Source: Pedobacter psychrophilus
GTDB lineage: Bacteria; Bacteroidota; Bacteroidia; Sphingobacteriales; Sphingobacteriaceae
Assembly: GCF_001652725.1 (NCBI RefSeq)
Contig: NZ_LWHJ01000011.1
Span: 744,001-808,000, forward strand
Direction of reading: 5' to 3'
Length of the DNA stretch: 64,000 bases
Shown in pieces: positions 44,265 to 53,434 of the stretch (positions are counted from its first letter, which is position 1; every line of letters begins with the position of its first letter). The notes below the pieces were generated by a model. That model was not told the DNA's origin. It ran no database searches and worked only from the letters and a program-made list of their open reading frames with translations. A program made the translations under genes and the position numbers.

Positions 44265-45548
44265 ATGAATTTTGTTGAAGAATTACGTTGGAGAGGTTTG
44301 TTACATGATATTATGCCAGGTACAGAAGAAGAATTGGCTAAAGGAATGGCTTCTGGTTATATTGGCTTCGATCCCACCGCAGATTCTCTTCATGTAGGAA
44401 GTTTATTACAAATATTTACTTTAATTCGTTTTCAAAAAGCTGGACATAAACCTTTTGCTTTAGTTGGCGGTGCTACTGGTATGGTTGGCGATCCTTCAGG
44501 TAAATCTCAAGAAAGAAATCTGTTATCAGAAGATATTTTAGATAAAAATTTAAAGGGAATACAAACTCAGTTAGAGCGTTTTTTAGATTTTAATTGTGGA
44601 CTTAACAGCGCCGAAATTGTAAATAATTACGATTGGTTTAAAAATTATAGCTTTTTAGATTTTATAAGGGATGCTGGTAAACACATTACTGTAAACTATA
44701 TGATGTCGAAGGATTCTGTAAAGAAAAGGTTAGAAAGTGAAGTGGGCATGTCTTTTACAGAATTTTCTTATCAATTGATTCAAGGATATGACTTTTATTA
44801 TTTGTGGAAAAATAAAAATTGTGTGCTACAAATGGGAGGGTCAGACCAGTGGGGAAATATTGTTACCGGAACTGAATTTATTAGGAGAAAAGGTGGTGGA
44901 CAAGCATTTGCGCTTACATCTCCTTTAATTAAGAAATCTGATGGAACAAAATTCGGAAAATCTGAAGGAGGAAATGTTTGGTTAGATGCTAAGAAAACCA
45001 GCCCTTACCAATTTTACCAGTTTTGGCTAAACGCATCTGATGATGATGCTGCAAATTATATCAAGATATTTACTTTTTTTAATCAGCAAGAGATAGAGAA
45101 TTTAATTGCTGAACATGCTGAAGCTCCACATCAAAGAGCTTTACAAAAAGCTTTAGCTAAGGATATTACACAAAGGGTACATGGTGATGAAGCTTTGGAA
45201 ACCGCTTTAAAAACCACCGATTTCCTTTTCGGAAATGGATCTTTAGATTTTTTAAAATCTTTGGATGATGAAAGTGTTTTGACTGTTTTTGAAGGAATTA
45301 CACAGTTCACTATTTTAAAAGCAGAATTTGAAGCTGGTTATGATGCTTTGACATTATTAGCTGATAAAACCTCTATTTTTCCATCAAAAGGAGAATCTAA
45401 AAAAATGATCGTTGGGGGAGGAGTTTCAATTAATCGGGATAAAGTTCCAAATCCAGAAAAAATATTTATATCATCAGATTTGATTAACGGAAAGTTTTTA
45501 GTGGTTCAAAAAGGGAAGAAGAATTATTTTTTGGTTGTGGTTGTATAG
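44265..45548 (+). CDS. tyrS: Tyrosyl-tRNA synthetase
   Basis: TyrRS charges tRNA-Tyr. The 427 residues show YIGFDPTADSLHVGSLLQ, ALVGGATGMVGDPSGKSQERN, QGYDFYYLWK, QMGGSDQWGNI, the KFGKS loop at 229-233 (the bacterial KMSKS variant) and a C-terminal S4 RNA-binding domain (about 360-427). In the HIGH motif the second histidine is replaced by serine (H43-V44-G45-S46), which is unusual. Everything else is canonical. It is monocistronic behind a TAnnTTTG promoter. Confidence 0.95.
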   Translation: MNFVEELRWRGLLHDIMPGTEEELAKGMASGYIGFDPTADSLHVGSLLQIFTLIRFQKAGHKPFALVGGATGMVGDPSGKSQERNLLSEDILDKNLKGIQTQLERFLDFNCGLNSAEIVNNYDWFKNYSFLDFIRDAGKHITVNYMMSKDSVKKRLESEVGMSFTEFSYQLIQGYDFYYLWKNKNCVLQMGGSDQWGNIVTGTEFIRRKGGGQAFALTSPLIKKSDGTKFGKSEGGNVWLDAKKTSPYQFYQFWLNASDDDAANYIKIFTFFNQQEIENLIAEHAEAPHQRALQKALAKDITQRVHGDEALETALKTTDFLFGNGSLDFLKSLDDESVLTVFEGITQFTILKAEFEAGYDALTLLADKTSIFPSKGESKKMIVGGGVSINRDKVPNPEKIFISSDLINGKFLVVQKGKKNYFLVVVV

Positions 45549-45559
45549 ATAAAAGCAGT

Positions 45560-46111
45560 TTAATTTAGCAGTTCTTTAATTGTATTTTCCAGTTTAAGAA
45601 TATCTTCAATAGAAGGTAGAGCTTTTGATAATATTTTGTGATTTGAATTAAAAAGTAATGCATTTGGAATAGAGTAAATATTTTTACCTCCCCAAATAAT
45701 TTCTTTAAGATTATCCTTTAAGTTTTGGTTGCATCTTAAATGATAGCTTTTAAAATCTAATTTTTGAATAGAATTTTCCCAATTAGCACTAGTTTCATCC
45801 GAATCAAAAGAAATAAAAATAAGAACGATATTATTTTTATCTAGAAAAGGAAGTAAAGGAATATAACTTTTCTCATTAAAAGCTTTAATACAAGGTGGAC
45901 ACCAAGTAGCCCAAAGGTCAATCAATATTGGTCTTCCTTTAAATTTTTCCAATAATTCATTCAGTGTGTTTATTTTTTGGTAATCGTTTACAAGAATTAC
46001 ATTATCACTAGGCTTTTTATCTGAGATTCGTTTTTCAAATTGCAGTTTTTGCTGAGCTTTTGTTCCAAGATTTAGAGTTAAAAAAACCAGGAATAAAAAT
46101 AAATATTTCAT
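45560..46111 (-). CDS. Exported TlpA-like thioredoxin
   Basis: The 183-residue protein has a signal peptide (about 1-19, TKAQ) and a thioredoxin fold of the TlpA/ResA type with the catalytic WATWCPPC at 67-74 (C71, C74) and the cis-proline region YSIPNALLF. It should act as a periplasmic thiol-disulfide reductant or oxidoreductase, for example in cytochrome c maturation or cysteine repair. The gene lies 25 bases after the LuxE-like gene on the same strand. Confidence 0.87.
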   Translation of the reverse strand: MKYLFLFLVFLTLNLGTKAQQKLQFEKRISDKKPSDNVILVNDYQKINTLNELLEKFKGRPILIDLWATWCPPCIKAFNEKSYIPLLPFLDKNNIVLIFISFDSDETSANWENSIQKLDFKSYHLRCNQNLKDNLKEIIWGGKNIYSIPNALLFNSNHKILSKALPSIEDILKLENTIKELLN

Positions 46112-46136
46112 TTTCAGATTTATATAAAAATTAATC

Positions 46137-47105
46137 TTAACCTACCATTAAATTACAACCTCTAATATCACTATCATCAAACCTACCTAAAACTTCAAAA
46201 GTTCCATCATCATTTAGTTTACCTAAATCTTGAGTTGCAATAAAAGAGCAGGAATTTTCATTTGCTAAGTCAATTACATTAATGCCTCCAGTTTTTTCAG
46301 TTTCTAATAATGTTAGAGGATCATTAGTATCTCTAATTAAAACTTTCATCCAAGGTGGGGTTTCAAAAATTCCGTCTCCTTTAGAATAGGCTTGAGAAAG
46401 TAATTCTGTCATCCCATATTCCGAGTGTATTTTGCTAATTCCAAATCCTTCACATAAGGTTTGGTGCAATTCTTCCCTGATCATTTCTTTACGCTTACCC
46501 TTCATTCCGCCTGTTTCCATTACAACCAATTCAGGGAAATTAATTGGATAGGATTCTATAAAATCTAATAAAGCATAAGTAACCCCAATCAATATTGTTT
46601 TTTGTTTATTTTTTTTGAGTTGATTAAGTTTTTGAAACAATTCTTGGTGTTCATAAAGAAAAAAACCACTTTCAACATGATTAGATTTTTTTATTAAATC
46701 TTCTACCATATAAATCAAAGAAGAACCTTCTCTTTCTAAATAATTGGGTAGCAAAGCCAATACACAATAATTTGTTATATTCCCGTAATATAAATTAAAA
46801 CCCTTTAAATAGCTTTTTTCATAAAATTTAACATCTTCTACAAAATGCCGACTTGTTTGAGTTCCGGTTGTTCCTGAACTGGAAAATATAACATCTGCAG
46901 AAGATTTATTCTTAATAATTTCATGAGTTTTAAAAAAACTTATAGGTAAAAACGGGATTTTAGAAAAGTGGTCAATGTCTTCTGGTTTAATTCTCAAAGC
47001 ATCAACAAAATTTTTATAAACCTGAATTGTTTGATATTGTTTCTCAAATATATTTAAACAAAGATGATTGAAATCTGATTTGCTGGTAACGTCAAAAACA
47101 TCCAT
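46137..47105 (-). CDS. LuxE-like acyl-protein synthetase (ANL superfamily)
   Basis: The 322 residues match the LuxE/acyl-protein synthetase family, short adenylating enzymes related to acyl-CoA synthetases. The nucleotide loop is SSSGTTGT at 75-82, followed by YALLDFIESYPINFPELVVMETGGMKGKRKEMIREELHQTLC and the C-terminal DLGKLNDDGTFEVLGRFDDSDIRGCNLMV with its ATP-binding Asp. LuxE activates fatty acid for LuxC in bioluminescence, but no luxC or luxAB is present here. In Bacteroidota such genes occur alone and their acyl substrate is unknown. Confidence 0.83.
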   Translation of the reverse strand: MDVFDVTSKSDFNHLCLNIFEKQYQTIQVYKNFVDALRIKPEDIDHFSKIPFLPISFFKTHEIIKNKSSADVIFSSSGTTGTQTSRHFVEDVKFYEKSYLKGFNLYYGNITNYCVLALLPNYLEREGSSLIYMVEDLIKKSNHVESGFFLYEHQELFQKLNQLKKNKQKTILIGVTYALLDFIESYPINFPELVVMETGGMKGKRKEMIREELHQTLCEGFGISKIHSEYGMTELLSQAYSKGDGIFETPPWMKVLIRDTNDPLTLLETEKTGGINVIDLANENSCSFIATQDLGKLNDDGTFEVLGRFDDSDIRGCNLMVG

Positions 47106-47199
47106 TATTCAAATATAGATTAAACTATTTATTTAAAAATAATTTTACAATTAGTTATATAAGATTCAAAATTGATCATAACTGATATATTTTTAAAAA

Positions 47200-47207
47200 T
47201 ACTTTTG
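47200..47207 (+). promoter_or_regulatory. Candidate -7 element for the GH31 gene
   Basis: TACTTTTG matches TAnnTTTG 133 bases before the GH31 ATG. If used, it would give an untranslated leader of about 125 bases, so another promoter nearer the gene is possible. Confidence 0.3.
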
Positions 47208-47340
47208 ATTTTTAGTTAAAAGTTTAAATAAACCTAGTTTTTGTTATCATGTTAATAAAATAAGCTATTAAAAGTTTAATTTGGTTTCTATTATTGAACT
47301 TAAATAAGCATATTAGCGATTGAATTTTTTTGATTTGAAC

Positions 47341-49854
47341 ATGAATAAGAATGAGCAAAATCCGCTTGATAACAATGCGGATATAGATATAAATAAAGAT
47401 CTTAATGATACCTCTGAACACATTGAGGTGAGTGTGGATGAATTAGATGATGCGGATATACAGCATGTAAATAATCCTATTGTAGGTTTAAAACCTATTG
47501 TAAAGGAATTTTTAGGTTCTGTAAAAGAAGTTAGGCAAGAAAACAACAAGTTTATTTTTACTGATGGTGCTGCTTCTGTTGAAGTAAGAGTAGTAAGTGA
47601 TGAAATTATTAGAGTAAGAATGGCACCTCATAGTGTTTTCTTAGATGATTTTTCATATGCTGTTCCCCTTTTAGACCAAAAAGTTGCAGTTTTTAATTTT
47701 AAGGATGAAAAAACTTATTATTCTGTTTCAACTAATACAGTAACCTGCCGCATTAACAAGGAGAATTTTTTAATCTCTTTTGTTGATAATGATAATAATA
47801 TCACCAATGAAGATTATTTGGCAATGCATTGGGAAGAGAATGCAAAATTTGGTGGTTATTATGTTTATTGTACTAAAAAAAGTGATCCAGATGAATCATA
47901 TTTTGGATTAGGAGATAAACCTACCGATTTAAATTTGAGAGGTAAAAGATTACAAAATTGGAATTCTGATACTTATTCTTTCGCTAAACATCAAGATCCA
48001 CTTTATAGAAGTATTCCCTTTTTTATATCCTTAAAAGAAGGAAACGCTCATGGTATTTTCTTAGACAATACTTTCAAAACACATTTCGATTTTGCTCAGG
48101 AAGATCCTACAAAATTAAGTTTTTGGGCAGATGGAGGGGAATTGCAGTATTATTATATACACGGACCTAAAATGATGGATGTAGTTAAACGCTACAATTC
48201 TATTACTGGTACTCATCAATTGCCTCCAATTTGGGCTTTAGGTTATCATCAATGCAGATGGAGTTATTATCCAGAATCTAAAGTGAAAGATTTAGCCTAT
48301 CAATTTAGGAGTAGAAAAATTCCTTGTGATGCACTTTATTTGGATATTGATTATATGGACGGTTACAGGTGCTTTACGTGGAACAAAAAGTATTTTCCAA
48401 ATCCTAAAAAAATGATAAAAGAACTATCTGATGATGGTTTTAAGACAGTTGTTATCATTGATCCAGGAATTAAGGTTGATGATAATTACTGGGTTTTTAA
48501 AGAAGGAAAAGAAAATAAATATTTCTGTCGCCGTAGCGATGATTATTTTATGGAAGGTCATGTTTGGCCGGGGCGTTGCCAATTTCCAGATTTTACAAAT
48601 CCAGAAGTTAGAACATGGTGGGGTGGTTTGTTTAAAGAATTGGTAGAAGTAGGAGTTGCAGGAGTTTGGAATGATATGAACGAACCCGCAGTATTTGGGT
48701 CGGGAACATTTCCTGATGATGTTCGTCATCAATTCGATGGCCATAGAGGATCACATCGTAAGGCACATAATGTTTACGGTATGCAAATGGTAAGAGCAAC
48801 TTACGATGGGTTAAAGAAAATTCAAAAAAACAAAAGACCTTTTACCATTACAAGAGCAGGATATTCTGGGGTACAACGTTACAGCTGTGTTTGGACAGGG
48901 GATAATGTTGCAAGTTGGGAACATCTAAAAATTGGAAGTTTACAGATGCAAAGACTTTCTATGTCGGGATTGCCATTTGCAGGGACCGACATCGGTGGTT
49001 TTAGTGGTGAGCCAACCGGAGAACTTTTTACAAGATGGATACAATTAGGTGTGTTTTCTCCATTTATGAGAGCCCACTCAGCCGGAGATACTGCAGAAAG
49101 AGAACCTTGGAGTTTTGGTAAAGAGTTAGAAGATATCAACAGAAAATTTATAGAATTAAGATATAAATTATTGCCATACATATATAGTGCGTTTTGGGAA
49201 CATCACCGTTATGGATTTCCAATATTACGCCCTATTGTAATGCTAGAGCAAGAAAATGCTGACAACAAATTTAGGGAGGATGAATTTACTTTTGGTGATA
49301 AAATATTGGTTTGCCCTATATTAGATGAAGGTGCAACATCACGTAATGTATATATGCCAAAGGGTAATTGGTATGATTACTGGACCCATGAAATGTATGA
49401 AGGAGGGCAAGAACATTTAATACAGGCACCTTTAGATTCAATGCCAATTTTTGTAAAAGCAGGTTCTGTAATTCCAGAATATCCGGTAATGCAACATACC
49501 AATGAAATTGAAATTGATGAATTAAAGTTTCAAATATATTATTCTGATTGTGAAGTTAATTCTTTTCAATTTGAAGATCATGGCGATACATTTGGTTACG
49601 AACAAGATATATATTTAGAAAGAAAGTTTATTGTTAACGGCGATAAAAAATCAATGACCATAAAAAAATCGGTAGAGGGATTATTTAACCCAAGATATGA
49701 GACCTATGATTTAAAGTTTATTGGTTTGCCATTTAAGCCATCAAAAATTATAATTGATGGTGTAGATTTTAAAGGTGAAATATTCTTTGATAATCTAAAA
49801 CGAGTGAGAATAAATGTCTCTAAATACTTTAAATACATTCAAATACTCAAATAA
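47341..49854 (+). CDS. GH31 alpha-glucosidase
   Basis: This is a glycoside hydrolase family 31 alpha-glucosidase of 837 residues, counted from the ATG at 47341 (an upstream TTG at 47320 gives an improbable start). An acidic N-terminal tail (about 1-45) is followed by the N-terminal beta-sandwich with YFGLGDKPTDLNLRGK, the (beta/alpha)8 barrel with catalytic nucleophile D445 in WNDMNEP and acid/base D521 in WTGDN, and two C-terminal beta domains. No signal peptide is seen, so it acts in the cytoplasm. It sits 150 bases ahead of glgB, which points to alpha-glucan or maltodextrin use linked with glycogen. Confidence 0.94.
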   Translation: MNKNEQNPLDNNADIDINKDLNDTSEHIEVSVDELDDADIQHVNNPIVGLKPIVKEFLGSVKEVRQENNKFIFTDGAASVEVRVVSDEIIRVRMAPHSVFLDDFSYAVPLLDQKVAVFNFKDEKTYYSVSTNTVTCRINKENFLISFVDNDNNITNEDYLAMHWEENAKFGGYYVYCTKKSDPDESYFGLGDKPTDLNLRGKRLQNWNSDTYSFAKHQDPLYRSIPFFISLKEGNAHGIFLDNTFKTHFDFAQEDPTKLSFWADGGELQYYYIHGPKMMDVVKRYNSITGTHQLPPIWALGYHQCRWSYYPESKVKDLAYQFRSRKIPCDALYLDIDYMDGYRCFTWNKKYFPNPKKMIKELSDDGFKTVVIIDPGIKVDDNYWVFKEGKENKYFCRRSDDYFMEGHVWPGRCQFPDFTNPEVRTWWGGLFKELVEVGVAGVWNDMNEPAVFGSGTFPDDVRHQFDGHRGSHRKAHNVYGMQMVRATYDGLKKIQKNKRPFTITRAGYSGVQRYSCVWTGDNVASWEHLKIGSLQMQRLSMSGLPFAGTDIGGFSGEPTGELFTRWIQLGVFSPFMRAHSAGDTAEREPWSFGKELEDINRKFIELRYKLLPYIYSAFWEHHRYGFPILRPIVMLEQENADNKFREDEFTFGDKILVCPILDEGATSRNVYMPKGNWYDYWTHEMYEGGQEHLIQAPLDSMPIFVKAGSVIPEYPVMQHTNEIEIDELKFQIYYSDCEVNSFQFEDHGDTFGYEQDIYLERKFIVNGDKKSMTIKKSVEGLFNPRYETYDLKFIGLPFKPSKIIIDGVDFKGEIFFDNLKRVRINVSKYFKYIQILK

Positions 49855-49855
49855 T

Positions 49856-49883
49856 AAAAAGCCCAAATTAATTTGGGCTTTTT
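49856..49883 (+). terminator. Rho-independent terminator of the GH31 gene
   Basis: AAAAAGCCCAAATTAATTTGGGCTTTTT is a perfect palindrome two bases past the stop codon, ending in a T run on both strands. Confidence 0.9.
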
Positions 49884-50003
49884 ATTGATGTTTAATTTTA
49901 ACGGATGTAAAACCTAAAAATCCAAGTTAATTTGTAAATTGTTCGAATAATCATACTTGATTATCAAAACCAAAATTATAATCCTATTTAATATTCTAGC
50001 TCA

Positions 50004-52145
50004 ATGGCCAAGAAAGTGAAAGAAGATACTGTTAAAACAGTAATCGATGATAATTTACCAATAGAAAACAAAAACTTGAAGAAACCTATAAAAAAGGCTT
50101 CTGATAAATCAGTTAAAACACCTATAAAGGCATCTACGAAATCTTCAGAAGAATCTTCAGAAAAAAAATTAATCTCAAAAAAAACAATTGTAAAAAAATC
50201 ACTTTCTAATTTAGAAGAAGCATCAACCACAAATAATAATCACCTTTCGGTTCAGCCATATACTAGATTTACGGAGTTTGATATTTCATTATTTAAATCT
50301 GGAAAGCACTTTAAACTATACGAAAAGTTTGGAAGCCATGTTTTAGAAAACAATGGAGTTATAGGGACTTACTTTGCTGTTTGGGCCCCTAACGCACATT
50401 TCGTATCGGTAATAGGAAACTTTAATCATTGGGATAAAGGTAGCCACCCACTTTACATCAGGTGGGATGGATCTGGTATTTGGGAAGGTTTTATCCCTAA
50501 TGTGGGAAATGGAGAGGCTTATAAGTATTTTATCAATTCTACAACAGGTGAGGACCTTGAAAAAGCTGATCCTTATGCATTAAAATCAGAAGAACCACCG
50601 CGTACAGCATCTATTGTATGGGATAATTGGTATGAATGGAAAGATACCGAGTGGATGAATAAAAGGCATAAAAATAATGCTTTAAACCAGCCAATGTCTG
50701 TTTATGAGGTTCATTTTGGCTCTTGGGCCAGAGGGATGGAATCTCCGGACCAATTTATTTCTTACAAGGATATGGCCTATAAAATAGTGCCTTATGTTAA
50801 AGAAATGGGTTTTACTCATGTTGAGTTTATGCCTTTAATGGAACATCCTTTTTATCCAAGTTGGGGATATCAAATTACAGGATATTTTGCAGCAAGCTGT
50901 AGATATGGAACTCCTCAAGAATTAATGTATTTAATCGAAGAGTTTCATAAAAATGATATCGGAGTAATCATGGATTGGGTGCCTTCTCACTTTCCTGGAG
51001 ATGCACATGGTCTTTATCATTTTGATGGTTCTCATTTGTATGAACATGCAGACATGAAGAAAGGATTTCACCCGGATTGGAAATCTTATATATTTAATTA
51101 TGGACGTAATGAGGTACGCTCATTTTTAATTTCAAATGCAATTTTTTGGTTAGATAGGTTCCATATTGATGGTTTAAGAGTGGATGCGGTTGCTTCTATG
51201 CTATATTTGGATTATTCTAGAAAAGAAGGAGAATGGATTCCAAATGAGTTTGGTGGAAGAGAGAATTTAGAAGCCATTTCATTATTGAAGGAATTTAATG
51301 AAGCAGTTTATGCTAATTTTCCAGATGTACAAACCATTGCGGAAGAATCTACCTCTTTTCCAGGTGTCAGTCACCCAACTTATACCGGAGGTTTAGGTTT
51401 TGGGCAAAAGTGGATGATGGGCTGGATGAATGATACGTTAGACTATTTTTCTGAGGATCCTATCAATAGAAAATACCACCATTCTGAATTGACTTTTAGT
51501 ACCATTTACGCTTTTACAGAGAATTTTATGTTACCACTTTCACATGATGAAGTAGTACATGGAAAAAAATCTTTGATTTACAAGATGCCTGGTGATGAAT
51601 GGCAACAATTTGCTAATCTAAGGTTGCTTTATAGTTACATGTGGACACATCCAGGAACAAAGTTGTTATTTATGGGTTGCGAATTTGCACAAACTAAAGA
51701 ATGGAATCCATCACATTCATTAGATTGGCATTTATTAGAATATGCACCACATCAAGGCATTAAGAGAACGGTTATGGCTCTAAATAAATTATATAAAGAA
51801 GAACCAGCACTTTATGAAAGAAGTTTTGATGCCAATGGTTTTGAATGGTTAGTAAACGATGACTGGGAAAATTCTGTAGTTGTCTATGCCCGTAAAGGTT
51901 ATCATTCAAAAGATGATTTAATAATCGCACTAAATTTAACTCCTGTTCCTCGAACAAATTATAGATTTGGCGTTCCAAAAAACGGAATATATAAAGAAAT
52001 CTTTAATTCTGATGGTCATGATTTTTGGGGTAGTGGAATTAAGAATCCAGACAAAAAATCTGAAGAAATAGGTAGCCACTGGAAATCGAATTCTATTGAG
52101 GTAAATATTCCTCCCTTAGGCATGGTTATTTTTAAAGCGCTTTAG
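50004..52145 (+). CDS. glgB: 1,4-alpha-glucan branching enzyme GlgB
   Basis: GlgB makes alpha-1,6 branches in glycogen. The 713 residues hold a CBM48-like N-domain (about 100-215, GTYFAVWAPNAHFVSVIGNFNHW), the GH13 barrel with catalytic nucleophile D394 in GLRVDAVASML, the acid AEES at 446-449 and LSHDEVVHGK, and the C-terminal beta domain. Unusual is a lysine- and serine-rich extension of about 75 residues at the N-terminus, low in complexity and absent from E. coli GlgB. glgA and glgP are not in the window. Confidence 0.96.
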   Translation: MAKKVKEDTVKTVIDDNLPIENKNLKKPIKKASDKSVKTPIKASTKSSEESSEKKLISKKTIVKKSLSNLEEASTTNNNHLSVQPYTRFTEFDISLFKSGKHFKLYEKFGSHVLENNGVIGTYFAVWAPNAHFVSVIGNFNHWDKGSHPLYIRWDGSGIWEGFIPNVGNGEAYKYFINSTTGEDLEKADPYALKSEEPPRTASIVWDNWYEWKDTEWMNKRHKNNALNQPMSVYEVHFGSWARGMESPDQFISYKDMAYKIVPYVKEMGFTHVEFMPLMEHPFYPSWGYQITGYFAASCRYGTPQELMYLIEEFHKNDIGVIMDWVPSHFPGDAHGLYHFDGSHLYEHADMKKGFHPDWKSYIFNYGRNEVRSFLISNAIFWLDRFHIDGLRVDAVASMLYLDYSRKEGEWIPNEFGGRENLEAISLLKEFNEAVYANFPDVQTIAEESTSFPGVSHPTYTGGLGFGQKWMMGWMNDTLDYFSEDPINRKYHHSELTFSTIYAFTENFMLPLSHDEVVHGKKSLIYKMPGDEWQQFANLRLLYSYMWTHPGTKLLFMGCEFAQTKEWNPSHSLDWHLLEYAPHQGIKRTVMALNKLYKEEPALYERSFDANGFEWLVNDDWENSVVVYARKGYHSKDDLIIALNLTPVPRTNYRFGVPKNGIYKEIFNSDGHDFWGSGIKNPDKKSEEIGSHWKSNSIEVNIPPLGMVIFKAL

Positions 52146-52156
52146 TGTTTAAAGAA

Positions 52157-52197
52157 GAATTAAGTTTTTCTAAATACTATTTAGAAGAACTTAATTC
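52157..52197. terminator. Long inverted repeat at the glgB/TPR convergence
   Basis: GAATTAAGTT with TTCTAAAT on the left pairs with ATTTAGAA and AACTTAATTC on the right over about 18 bp around a 3-base loop. It spans the stop codon of the minus-strand TPR gene. Neither side has a strong T run, so it may terminate or stabilise both convergent transcripts. Confidence 0.6.
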
Positions 52198-53325
52198 CTG
52201 TATTCTGGATGTAGAATATTCTATAAACGGTCTATCATACTTACTTTTTTTATCAGCATTTTTAACATATTGCTTGTAAAAGCCTAATGCCGTTTTGGTT
52301 TTTTTTAGTTTTGCATCATAAATTCTTGCTATAGAATAATTAACGATATTGAGTTTATTATTAAATTCTAAAGCCTTTTTGTAATTATAAATGCTTGATG
52401 AAAATTGATTTAATTCCTCTCTATTCTTTCCTAATTCTTGATAATAAATTCCCAAGTTATTAGATATACCTGCTTCTATTGCAGCATTTAAGCTTTCATT
52501 ACTTTTATCTAAATTTTTTAATCTTCTATAACTTAATCCGATAAAATAAAAAGTGGTTTCATTTGCCGCATCACTCTTGATAATTTGTTCCATCAAACTA
52601 ATGCATTTTTGGAATTGATTTGTGTAATAATATGATTGGGCAAGCTTATTTTTGGTTTCATTTGAAGAGTCGCCTAAATTCATTAAAGTTTCACCTCTTC
52701 TAACTGCTTCATTAAAATTATCTGATGAGTAATTAATAGATAATGAACCTTTTAGAAGCAACATATTTGAGCTATCAGCGGCTAGCGCCATGTTTAATAC
52801 CGAGTCTGCTTCTTTAAGTTTTATCATATACATTAATCTCCTACTAAAATCATAAGCTACTTCAGGATCCGTGGAGTTAATTCTGCTCGCTTTTTTGAGG
52901 TACTCAAATTCCTTATCTTCATTATCCATTTGCTGATAGGCAAAAGCAGTCTGCTTGATAATATAAAAGTTAGCACTGTCTATATTTAGTATCTTTTGGT
53001 AATAATTAACCATATGAGGATAGTTTCCTCTTTTGTTCGCAATATTGGCTAAACTGTTTAAAGTAGAGAAACTGAGTGAATCTTTTTGTAATAATTTTAG
53101 ATAATTATTTTCAGCTTTTAATAAATTTCCGCTCATATAATAAGCATATGCAAGTCTGCTAACCATTTTAGAATCTTCATTACCGTTGGGATAAATAGAT
53201 TCTATATAATTTGCAAGTTCAGCATATCTCTGAGTTTCTATAAAATCTAATAGTTTAGCATCATCTATTTGAGCCTTTGCAAAAAAACCTATTAGCAAAA
53301 AAACAGTCAGGGTTATGCTTCTCAT
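52177..53325 (-). CDS. Exported tetratricopeptide-repeat protein
   Basis: A signal peptide (about 1-18, FFAKA) leads into a solenoid of about eight to ten TPR-like helix pairs covering the whole 382 residues. Repeats such as FSTLNSLANIANKRGNYPHMVNYYQKIL and ANFYIIKQTAFAYQQMDNEDKEFEYLKKA show the W/LxG/Y...A pattern of TPRs. Such periplasmic TPR proteins scaffold envelope complexes; the partner is unknown. The last seven codons lie inside an inverted repeat. Confidence 0.85.
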   Translation of the reverse strand: MRSITLTVFLLIGFFAKAQIDDAKLLDFIETQRYAELANYIESIYPNGNEDSKMVSRLAYAYYMSGNLLKAENNYLKLLQKDSLSFSTLNSLANIANKRGNYPHMVNYYQKILNIDSANFYIIKQTAFAYQQMDNEDKEFEYLKKASRINSTDPEVAYDFSRRLMYMIKLKEADSVLNMALAADSSNMLLLKGSLSINYSSDNFNEAVRRGETLMNLGDSSNETKNKLAQSYYYTNQFQKCISLMEQIIKSDAANETTFYFIGLSYRRLKNLDKSNESLNAAIEAGISNNLGIYYQELGKNREELNQFSSSIYNYKKALEFNNKLNIVNYSIARIYDAKLKKTKTALGFYKQYVKNADKKSKYDRPFIEYSTSRIQELSSSK

Positions 53326-53384
53326 AACACAATTATACCTAAATTTTTAGTTTTAAAAAAGACGTTTAAAAATTTTGAAAAAAA

Positions 53385-53411
53385 AATAGCCGGATTATTA
53401 ATCCGGCTATT
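53385..53411 (-). terminator. Rho-independent terminator of the 53435-53929 gene
   Basis: AATAGCCGGAT and ATCCGGCTATT form an 11-bp stem around TATTA and run into eight T on the minus strand. Confidence 0.9.
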
Positions 53412-53434
53412 AAATTTTAAATAAGCGACCAAGT

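Noticed and set aside
46137-47105. Bioluminescence operon
   Set aside because: Only a LuxE-like gene is present; luxA, luxB and luxC are absent.
47320-47340. TTG start for the GH31 gene
   Set aside because: A good ATG lies seven codons downstream and no promoter or family evidence supports the longer form.
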